Positions 18,489 through 26,012 of a stretch of DNA of 33,883 nucleotides are shown piece by piece. The stretch's first letter is position 1, and each line of letters opens with the position of its first letter. This DNA comes from Armatimonadota bacterium (GTDB taxonomy: Bacteria; Armatimonadota; UBA5829): NCBI GenBank assembly GCA_012522555.1, contig JAAYKG010000012.1:1-33883 (forward strand). Reading direction: 5' to 3'. Under the pieces are notes generated by a model. It was not told the DNA's origin. It was given only the letters and a program-made list of their open reading frames with translations, and ran no database searches. The position numbers and the translations under genes are program-made.

Positions 18489-20417
18489 ATGAACAGGACG
18501 TTTCTCGATTCACTGAACCTGCCTGATGATCTGAAGGAATTAACATATCATCAACAGCACAAACTGGCCGCGGAAGTAAGAGACCTCATAGTCGATGTTG
18601 TCAGCACGAACGGTGGGCATCTTGCGCCAAGCCTCGGGGTGGTGGAGCTGACGATTGCGCTGTTGAGCGCGATGGAGATGCCAAAAGACAAGATCATCTG
18701 GGATGTTGGACATCAGTGTTATGCCTATAAAGTGCTCACCGACCGGCGCGACCGGTTTTCCACGCTTAGACAAGCCGGCGGGTTGAGCGGTTTTCCAAGG
18801 CCGCAGGAAAGCCCCTACGATTGCTTTTGCACCGGGCATGCCAGCACGGCGATATCCGCAGCGCTCGGAATGGCTCGTGCGAGGGATCTGATCGGGGAAA
18901 AACACTGTGTTACGGCTGTAGTGGGGGACGGGGCTTTGGGCGGAGGCATGGCCTGGGAAGCGCTCAACGACGCCGGAGATGCCGACACCCCCTTGCTCGT
19001 GATCCTCAACGACAACCGCATGTCCATTTCTCCCAGCATCGGCGCGTTAGCCACTCATATCGCTCGTTTGAGAACCCAGCCTCTATATATCAGTATGGAA
19101 GACAGCGCCCAATTTGTCTTTCGGACAATTCCAATGGGTGGGCTTGTCAAAAGAATAACCGAGGGATTCAAGCGCGGGGTTACAAATCTCGTCTCCCCCA
19201 CCTCCGGGACGATCTTCGAAGCCCTGGGTTTCAAATATTACGGCCCAATAAACGGCCACGACATCGGCGACCTCAAACACTTTATTTCGCTGTCGCGGAA
19301 TATGAAAGGCCCGGTGCTGCTGCATGTTGTCACTACGAAGGGCAAAGGATATTCCAAAGCGGAACATAAGCCTCGATACTTTCACGGTGTTCCGCCATTT
19401 AACAGCGGCAACGGCAAAACTTCCGGCAAAAAAACAAAGACCTACACCGACGTGTTTGGCGGCGCTCTGGTCGCCTTAGCCTCTCGAGACTCGAATATAG
19501 TCGCCATCACAGCAGCGATGACAGACGGCACGGGGCTTGCGAAATTCGCCCGCAGATATCCGACCAGGTTCTTTAACGTGGGCATCGCCGAGGGGCATGC
19601 GGTTACATTTGCCGCCGGGCTTGCATCCGCAGGGGCGAAGCCGGTGGTTGCGATTTATTCCACTTTCCTGCAGCGAGCCTATGACCAGATAGTGCAGGAC
19701 GTGTGCCTGCAGAACCTGCCGGTTATATTCGCCATCGACCGGGCGGGGATAGTGGGGGAGGATGGGCCAACCCACCACGGCGCTTTTGATCTCCGTTATC
19801 TGGGCCACATCCCGAATCTGATCGTTATGGCTCCAAAGGACGCGCCGGAGTTGGTAAATATGCTCAAAACAGCCCTCGACCTGGCTTGCCCCGTGGCAAT
19901 ACGCTATCCACGCGGAGCAGTAGGCCGATCGGCAAGCGCCAACCAGACCGCTATACCCGTGGGGCGAGCAGAGATTTTGCGTCACGGAGATGATATAGCG
20001 GTTATCGGAGTCGGCCCAATTGTGCATGAAGCCTGCTGTGCTGCCGATGAGCTTGCCAACAAAGGCATTCAACTGCGGGTGGTCAACGCCCGGTTCGTGA
20101 AGCCGCTTGATGAAAAGACTATTCTATCCGCTACACGAGAATGTTGTGGGCTGGTCATTGCGGAAGAAAACGTCGCGCGGGGCGGATTTGGCAGCGCTGT
20201 GATCGAGTGCCTGGCAAAGCACGGTGCATCCAGCATCCCTATAGAACGAGTTACCCTGCCGGATTCTTTCGTCGGATTCGGCTCCACAACCGAACTGCGT
20301 GCGATACACAGACTTACGAAAGACGGCATCATGCTAGTCGTAGATCGGCTGCTGAAGCGAACTGAAAGCTATCAGGCAAAACGAGGAGAAAGCTTTGTCA
20401 TACGCACAAGCATCTGA
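18489..20417 (+). CDS. dxs: 1-deoxy-D-xylulose-5-phosphate synthase
   Basis: WDVGHQCYAYKVLTDRRDRF, GDGALGGGMAWEALNDAG, GEDGPTHHGAFDLRYL; start placed at ATG 18489 behind GGAAGGA, inside the longer called ORF. Confidence 0.97.
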   Translation: MNRTFLDSLNLPDDLKELTYHQQHKLAAEVRDLIVDVVSTNGGHLAPSLGVVELTIALLSAMEMPKDKIIWDVGHQCYAYKVLTDRRDRFSTLRQAGGLSGFPRPQESPYDCFCTGHASTAISAALGMARARDLIGEKHCVTAVVGDGALGGGMAWEALNDAGDADTPLLVILNDNRMSISPSIGALATHIARLRTQPLYISMEDSAQFVFRTIPMGGLVKRITEGFKRGVTNLVSPTSGTIFEALGFKYYGPINGHDIGDLKHFISLSRNMKGPVLLHVVTTKGKGYSKAEHKPRYFHGVPPFNSGNGKTSGKKTKTYTDVFGGALVALASRDSNIVAITAAMTDGTGLAKFARRYPTRFFNVGIAEGHAVTFAAGLASAGAKPVVAIYSTFLQRAYDQIVQDVCLQNLPVIFAIDRAGIVGEDGPTHHGAFDLRYLGHIPNLIVMAPKDAPELVNMLKTALDLACPVAIRYPRGAVGRSASANQTAIPVGRAEILRHGDDIAVIGVGPIVHEACCAADELANKGIQLRVVNARFVKPLDEKTILSATRECCGLVIAEENVARGGFGSAVIECLAKHGASSIPIERVTLPDSFVGFGSTTELRAIHRLTKDGIMLVVDRLLKRTESYQAKRGESFVIRTSI

Positions 20418-21420
20418 GAACACAAAGCGCAAAATGGATCATATCGACATCGCACTTAACCGAGACGTCGAGTTTCATCGCGTCACCACCGGCTTGGAGC
20501 GATTCAGTTTGGTATATGAAGCGCTGCCTGAGATTGATAGGCGGGAGGTCGATTTGTCGATTTCGCTGTTCGGAAGACGCCTGTCTATGCCTCTTATAAT
20601 CTCGTCTATGACAGGAGGCGCGAGCGAAGGAAAGAGATATAATCGAATCTTTGCAAATGCCGCCCAGCATTTTGGCATTGCTATGGGGGTCGGCAGTCAG
20701 CGCGTCGCCCTTGAGCATCCCGAACTGGCGGAGACATTTATGGTCAGGGACGTAGCCCCCGACATCCTGCTGTTCGCAAACATCGGCGCTGTTCAGCTTG
20801 TGGACGGTTATGGCATAGAAGAATGCGAGCGCCTGGTAGATATGATCGACGCGGACGGACTCATTATTCACCTGAACCCTCTGCACGAATGCGCCCAGTT
20901 GGAGGGTGACACAAATTTCAGGGGGGTCGCGATCAAACTACGGGAGATATGCCTGGGTTTGGAGGTTCCCGTTATCGTAAAGGAAGTCGGGCACGGAATT
21001 TCCGAGAGAACAGCCCGGCTGCTTGCCGATGCTGGGGTGGACGCCATCGACATTGCAGGTGCAGGGGGGACCTCCTGGGCGAAGGTGGAGAGTTATCGGG
21101 GCACTCGTCTTGGCCCTTCCCTTGGGGAGTGGGGAATACCGACAGCCGACAGCTTGAGCGCTGTTCGAGACGCGGCGCCACACGCTGTGCTTATCGCCAG
21201 TGGCGGGATCAAAACCGGCGAAGATATCGCCAAGTCCATCGCGTTAGGAGCGGATGGGGCGGCTATGGCGCTTCCGATCCTCAAAGCCGCTGCGATCTCC
21301 AGTGAGGCGCTCGATGGATTTATAGCACAATTGCGCGAGGAGTTGGCGACAGCGATGTTTTGCGCCGGAGCACGCAGTATAGAGGAACTGAAGCGCGCCC
21401 CACTCAGGCGTAGCTCTTAA
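20395..21420 (+). CDS. fni: Type 2 isopentenyl-diphosphate delta-isomerase
   Basis: SSMTGGASEGKRYN, MGVGSQR, HLNPLHECAQLEGD, VKEVGHGIS, IDIAGAGGTSWAKVE, SGGIKTGEDIAK; overlaps dxs by 23 bp. Confidence 0.95.
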   Translation: MSYAQASENTKRKMDHIDIALNRDVEFHRVTTGLERFSLVYEALPEIDRREVDLSISLFGRRLSMPLIISSMTGGASEGKRYNRIFANAAQHFGIAMGVGSQRVALEHPELAETFMVRDVAPDILLFANIGAVQLVDGYGIEECERLVDMIDADGLIIHLNPLHECAQLEGDTNFRGVAIKLREICLGLEVPVIVKEVGHGISERTARLLADAGVDAIDIAGAGGTSWAKVESYRGTRLGPSLGEWGIPTADSLSAVRDAAPHAVLIASGGIKTGEDIAKSIALGADGAAMALPILKAAAISSEALDGFIAQLREELATAMFCAGARSIEELKRAPLRRSS

Positions 21421-22192
21421 CCAGCCGAACCGTTGTGCCGCCGTTGAAGCTGAAGCTGACATCATCGACGAGGGTATGCATACAGTGTATCCCTCGCCCA
21501 GTCTCGGCATAAACGGATGTTTTTTTCGGCGCGGTATCAGCAAGCGTGAATCCCGGCCCATGGTCGCTTACTGACACCGACAGCTTGTTGGAGCTTGCCA
21601 GGCAGCTTACGGTGAATGAGCTGTCCTTCCGGCCGGAATGTCCATGCCGGATCGCATTAGCCACCGCTTCGCCGACCGCCAACAGCATATCGCATATCCA
21701 ACTATCTTGAAGCCCTGCCTCACGGGCGACCTTTCGAACCCGATGCCTGGCCTCACGACAGCAAACAGGATCGCTGGGCAGGCTAAAGACATCAATTCGA
21801 CACGATTGCACGGGCCTGTGGCAGGTTTGATCGATGCAGTTTTCTTCTAAACAGAGAAATTCGTTGAGGGGGTGTTGGTCGAGGCATTCACGAATCTGGC
21901 CGTTTATTCGGCTGAGATGGAAGCGACAGGGGCGCTCTGAATGCGCAAATACCCTTTCAGCCAGGCAATCGAGCGCGGCCGAGTCGATGCTGTCGACCTC
22001 ACCGAGATCAAGCGACACGCACCGGTCGTGCTGTTCAGTCAAATGATCGAGCGCCGAAACTATGCGAGATACGTCACTTTCATCCACATGCCCGCTGATC
22101 GCCAACGCCGGGCGCTCATCGTCGGGCCGCAACGACAGCCCCATAGGGGCCGAATCAATGGCCATAATGTGTAATACCTGTAACCCACACAC
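21404..22192 (-). CDS. STAS domain fused to HATPase_c anti-sigma-factor-type kinase domain
   Basis: N-terminal STAS-like region (LDLGEVDSIDSAALDCL); C-terminal GEAVANAIRHGHSG, VSDHGPGF, GRGIHCMHTLVDDV RsbW/SpoIIAB-type N/G boxes. Confidence 0.85.
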   Translation of the reverse strand: MCGLQVLHIMAIDSAPMGLSLRPDDERPALAISGHVDESDVSRIVSALDHLTEQHDRCVSLDLGEVDSIDSAALDCLAERVFAHSERPCRFHLSRINGQIRECLDQHPLNEFLCLEENCIDQTCHRPVQSCRIDVFSLPSDPVCCREARHRVRKVAREAGLQDSWICDMLLAVGEAVANAIRHGHSGRKDSSFTVSCLASSNKLSVSVSDHGPGFTLADTAPKKTSVYAETGRGIHCMHTLVDDVSFSFNGGTTVRLVKSYA

Positions 22193-22212
22193 TCTTGGTA
22201 ATTTGCACTATG

Positions 22213-22241
22213 AGAATAGCACCACTATTTTGGGGCGTCAA
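22213..22241 (-). promoter_or_regulatory. Sigma-70-type promoter for the STAS-HATPase gene
   Basis: TTGACG - 17 nt - TATTCT on the minus strand upstream of 22192. Confidence 0.55.
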
Positions 22242-22276
22242 GGCTTTTTGCTTGCTGATCTGCGAGATTTTTGAAA

Positions 22277-24565
22277 TTACCAAACCTTTATCTTCCCGCA
22301 GGCACCATCCAGAGTTACCTTATGCCCGTTTTTGAATCGCATAATCCCTTTGCAGGACATTATTGCCGGTATCTCATAGACTCGCGCAGCTATTGCTTCC
22401 GCGCTCATATCATCGCCGTCGCCACAAATATATCCCCCCGCCACGGCGAGAAACGGCGCCCACACGCTGCCTTGAAACGGGCTAATTAATATTTCCCCGG
22501 GTTCTATCTCCGATGCCTCCTCCAACGTTCTCACAATTCTAACCCGCCCGGTGACGACTCCTCCGCTGGCCGAGATGCCCGTCAATCCATCGGCGAATAT
22601 TTTTGTTTGCTGATCTCCATCCACGACTAGCTCAGGGGCGATCAATCGCCGCTCCAACCACATTTTATGCTTACGTTGTGCGATTTTCGACGCAAACCCC
22701 AGGTAGTCTGCATCCGTAAGTTGAACCAATTCATCGGCGGTCAAATAAAATATGTCCTGCGGATCAGAAATCGCGCCTGCTTGCGCCAGGCGTGCGGCGA
22801 GTTTAACGACCGTCAAGCGCAGCGCCGTGCATGCCCGAGCGGATACCTGTTCGACCTCCGCTCTACGGGCTATCCATTTTCGACACAATTGTATCAACTT
22901 CTTGCAGTGTGGATATTCGGCCTGGGCTATTTCGGCGTCCTGGTCGGCGGAGCAGTTCAGAGTAACCAGGCTTGCAGAGTTACCCCGCTTTGAAACTCCG
23001 CTTATGATCCTGTATACCGCATCGCTGTCCTCAACCCAACTGCGCCACCTCGACACATCAGCAGCCTCGCCCCCGTATTTGAAAGCATAAACATAGTCCC
23101 CGGCGAAACGCTCCACGTCGGATTTGTACGACCTCCACCAGGATTGATCGTCGATTTTACCAGTGTTTTCTGCAGCGACGAACCTCTCGGCAAGCTCTTG
23201 CAAAACTGCGTCCCGATCCAGCAGCGCGCTGGGCAGACCTCCGAGAACCTTCCAAAGCAGTTCCCGGCTTCCCAGCCCCTTGGCAAGCGAGCCGCTCAGC
23301 AAATCTAAAAAATTGTGCGATCGGCAAAACCAATCATAAGCAGTCCCCGCGACCTCCACCGCCGATTTCAAAGTGGACGAAAGCGCCGCCGAATCCATAT
23401 TCGACCGATCACAGCCCAGCAGTTGGGTAACCCGTTCGTTCATCTCCGGGCATATTCGTTTCTCCCACTCCTTAGCAGCCGCCGCGGATGCGTCCGTTTC
23501 TTTCAATCGAGCGCGTTCATCGGATAAATCTGAAGTCGCTCGTTTTTCGTAAAGATAACCATTTAACGTGATGCGATTGCCCCTGGTGGCGACGCCGCGC
23601 GCAAAAAATGAGATAGGCTGCGCGTCGAGCCTTTTCCAGGACACACCCTCCGAGCCGGCATCAATAAGCGGGAAATATGCAGGCAGATTGCGCATGGGGT
23701 CGGCTTGCAGGATCCATATCCCTTCCCTATCCACCGCCCATTCCGATGAGATTCTACCCCCCACATTCTCTTCGATCAAAATAGCCTGCTCGGCAATCTG
23801 CCCGACAAGGTCGCTTGGCATCGACTGTTGCGGCGCATCGGCGGCTTCGCTGACCGACATCGTGTTTAGATCCACCGCAAAACGCGCACTTGTTCCATCC
23901 TGGCGCTTTGCCGTAATAACCGTGCTGTGGGGGTTTCCTGTAGCGGGGTCGGCTGTAAATACGGCACCCGAATGTTGCGCAGGGATCATCAACTGAACAA
24001 TCACCGCCATCGCAGGGTCCGATACTGAGCCGAACCTGATACGGCATGCAGCCGCAGCGCCTGACCACAGCGACGCCCAGACCCATTTAATCGCCGTGTA
24101 GACCGATTCCAGCCCAGCAACATTCAAACAGGTCTCATAAGCGCCTGCGAATCCGCCGTAATCGGCAGCGGTATCCAACGCGGAGGGACGTATGGCGACC
24201 TTTGGATCTTGCAGCCCCGTCCGCCATGCGAGCCGCTTGTATGCCTCTGCTATAGAAGCTCGAATGTCCTCGGGTATCTGCCCATCAAGCATCGCCGCTC
24301 GAATGGTTTCTCTATGTTCGGCATCGGGCACGGCAGCGGCCTGCTGCCTCATCCCGCTCTCCCAGAGATGTGCGCGACAGGCGTCTGCACTGACAACAAA
24401 CCCCCTGGGCACGGCGAAACCGGCTGCGACGAGTTTGGCCAGGTTGGCAGCCTTAGCCCCGTACTTTCGGGCGTTTATCGCATCGGCGAGTGGAATTATC
24501 ATCGTAAAGTCGGCTGGTAACATAAAGCTGAGGGCATTATATGGGCGGGGCCGCACTAGTGTCAA
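22277..24565 (-). CDS. PEP-synthase-like protein (PEP/pyruvate-binding ATP-grasp domain + C-terminal PEP-utilizer-like domain)
   Basis: ARKYGAKAANLAKLVAAGFAVPRGFVV; AIRPSALDTAADYGGFAGAYETCLNV; C-terminal GEILISPFQGSVWAPFLAVAGGYICGDGDDMSAEAIAARVYEIPAIM; start codon uncertain. Confidence 0.88.
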   Translation of the reverse strand: MTLVRPRPYNALSFMLPADFTMIIPLADAINARKYGAKAANLAKLVAAGFAVPRGFVVSADACRAHLWESGMRQQAAAVPDAEHRETIRAAMLDGQIPEDIRASIAEAYKRLAWRTGLQDPKVAIRPSALDTAADYGGFAGAYETCLNVAGLESVYTAIKWVWASLWSGAAAACRIRFGSVSDPAMAVIVQLMIPAQHSGAVFTADPATGNPHSTVITAKRQDGTSARFAVDLNTMSVSEAADAPQQSMPSDLVGQIAEQAILIEENVGGRISSEWAVDREGIWILQADPMRNLPAYFPLIDAGSEGVSWKRLDAQPISFFARGVATRGNRITLNGYLYEKRATSDLSDERARLKETDASAAAAKEWEKRICPEMNERVTQLLGCDRSNMDSAALSSTLKSAVEVAGTAYDWFCRSHNFLDLLSGSLAKGLGSRELLWKVLGGLPSALLDRDAVLQELAERFVAAENTGKIDDQSWWRSYKSDVERFAGDYVYAFKYGGEAADVSRWRSWVEDSDAVYRIISGVSKRGNSASLVTLNCSADQDAEIAQAEYPHCKKLIQLCRKWIARRAEVEQVSARACTALRLTVVKLAARLAQAGAISDPQDIFYLTADELVQLTDADYLGFASKIAQRKHKMWLERRLIAPELVVDGDQQTKIFADGLTGISASGGVVTGRVRIVRTLEEASEIEPGEILISPFQGSVWAPFLAVAGGYICGDGDDMSAEAIAARVYEIPAIMSCKGIMRFKNGHKVTLDGACGKIKVW

Positions 24566-24651
24566 TCGTAAACCTCATAACCCGCCCAATCAATCGGGCC
24601 ACAGATAAAAAATGACAGGACAAAAACTTTCACTGACATATTTACCAGATA

Positions 24652-24667
24652 TGGCACGAATTGTGCA
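24652..24667 (+). promoter_or_regulatory. Sigma-54 (-24/-12) promoter A
   Basis: TGGCACGAATTGTGCA versus consensus TGGCACNNNNNTTGCW; GG-GC spacing correct, one mismatch. Confidence 0.75.
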
Positions 24668-24677
24668 GCTTACTAAA

Positions 24678-24779
24678 CTAGAGACAACATCTTATTCTCC
24701 TTCCCAAAGCTTTAAGCTGGAGTCGAGGCTTTATTCGACCAAGGGATCCGCCTGCGGAAGACCGCAGGCGGTTTTTTTT
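24678..24779 (+). ncRNA. Predicted sigma-54-dependent small RNA A
   Basis: Starts about 12 nt after promoter A; 5' block AGAGACAACATCTTATTCTCCTTCC; GTCGA/TCGAC hairpin (24722-24739); ends in an intrinsic terminator; no credible ORF. Confidence 0.65.
24748..24779 (+). terminator. Intrinsic terminator of sRNA A
   Basis: CCGCCTGCGG AAGA CCGCAGGCGG perfect 10-bp stem followed by 8 T. Confidence 0.92.
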
Positions 24780-24815
24780 GCAAGAAGAAATCTTTACTGA
24801 TACAAATACCAGTTT

Positions 24816-24831
24816 TGGCACGATTCTTGCT
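24816..24831 (+). promoter_or_regulatory. Sigma-54 (-24/-12) promoter B
   Basis: TGGCACGATTCTTGCT, full match to TGGCACRNNNNTTGCW. Confidence 0.88.
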
Positions 24832-24841
24832 GTATAAATAC

Positions 24842-24962
24842 ACAGAGACAAACATCTTTTTTCTCCTTCCTTACAGTGTTATGGATTACTCGCTAGTTTG
24901 AAGGCTCCCAGCCTTCAACAAGGCGGCCCGCCAGCGGAAAAGTTCGCAGGCGGGATTTTTTT
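24842..24962 (+). ncRNA. Predicted sigma-54-dependent small RNA B
   Basis: Starts about 12 nt after promoter B; 5' block AGAGACAAACATCTTTTTTCTCCTTCC matching sRNA A; hairpin TTGAAGGCT-CCC-AGCCTTCAA (24898-24918); intrinsic terminator. Confidence 0.68.
24927..24962 (+). terminator. Intrinsic terminator of sRNA B
   Basis: CCCGCCAGCG GAAAAGTT CGCAGGCGGG stem (one A.A mismatch) followed by A then 7 T. Confidence 0.9.
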
Positions 24963-25036
24963 GTACGAACACACCCCCAACGTGGAGGTATGCAGAGAGG
25001 ATTTAACTAATTGGTCATTGGCGGGAGGGGCGATTA

Positions 25037-25990
25037 ATGAAAACAATCGGTGTCTTGACCAGCGGGGGCGATGCTCCAGGCATGAACGCCTGCATAGCAG
25101 CTATCGCTCAATCCGCGGAAGCTCGAAACTTGCATGTCCGCGGGATATTTTTGGGCTTTTCGGGTCTTGCAGAACATAATTGCATACCTGTAGGCGGCGA
25201 AATCGCCGGTCTTGCCAGAAGAGGCGGCAGTTTTCTCGGCACGTCTCGCAACGAGACGATCCAGCAGGCGATAAAGGATGAAGATTATCACCACTTGTTT
25301 GAGGCTTGCGGAATCGACGGGCTAATTGTGCTCGGCGGGGGCGGCTCTTTGCAAGCTTTGGCCGAATTCGCGGCCACCGGCGCTCCGGTCATTGGAATAC
25401 CCTGCAGCATAGACAATGATATAAGCTGCACGGACTATTGCATTGGGTTCGATTCCGCAGTAAATCGAGCGCTGCGGGCGATCGACGAAATACTGGACAC
25501 CGCGGAAAGTCTGTCGGACAGGGTGTTTTTGGTGGAGACTATGGGAGGAAACACAGGCCACATCGCGCTGGCTACGGCCTACGCCGCAGGCGCGGATGCT
25601 GTATTCATCCCGGAACAGCCTATGCCTATCGAGCGTGTTTCCCTACGGATTCGCGCAAAGATGGACATCGGCGGAACCCACGGCCTGGTTGTGTTGTGTG
25701 AGGACCAGGGCACATTTGAGATTCAACAAAAGCTGGAGGCGGCCATCGGCAAAAAGGTGCGCTTGACTGTGCTCGGGCATATTCAGCGCGGCGGCAACCC
25801 GACTTTTCTGGATCGCCGATTCGCCAGAGAGTTCGGTGAGGCTGCGGTCGATTTGATCGCATCCGGCCAAAGTTCCAAGATGATCGCGTATTCAAATGAA
25901 GCCTTACATGCCGTCCCGCTGACCGTAGAATTAGCCGCAGCCAAGCCGATTGACCTGATAAAATATCGCACAATCAATCGACTTGTATAA
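25037..25990 (+). CDS. 6-phosphofructokinase family protein (PfkA-like)
   Basis: TSGGDAPGMNA, SIDNDISCTDYCIGFDSA, VETMGGNTGHIALA, LGHIQRGGNPTFLDR. Confidence 0.93.
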   Translation: MKTIGVLTSGGDAPGMNACIAAIAQSAEARNLHVRGIFLGFSGLAEHNCIPVGGEIAGLARRGGSFLGTSRNETIQQAIKDEDYHHLFEACGIDGLIVLGGGGSLQALAEFAATGAPVIGIPCSIDNDISCTDYCIGFDSAVNRALRAIDEILDTAESLSDRVFLVETMGGNTGHIALATAYAAGADAVFIPEQPMPIERVSLRIRAKMDIGGTHGLVVLCEDQGTFEIQQKLEAAIGKKVRLTVLGHIQRGGNPTFLDRRFAREFGEAAVDLIASGQSSKMIAYSNEALHAVPLTVELAAAKPIDLIKYRTINRLV

Positions 25991-26012
25991 TATCCACTTG
26001 GAGGCTTCCACT

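Noticed and set aside
24652-24962. Interpretation as a pfkA riboswitch or attenuator leader
   Set aside because: Two complete promoter-terminator units in tandem and no antiterminator pairing seen by eye; independent sRNAs fit better, though terminator read-through into pfkA cannot be excluded.
24898-25179. 93-aa ORF overlapping sRNA B and pfkA
   Set aside because: Runs through an intrinsic terminator and into pfkA in another frame; not credible as protein.
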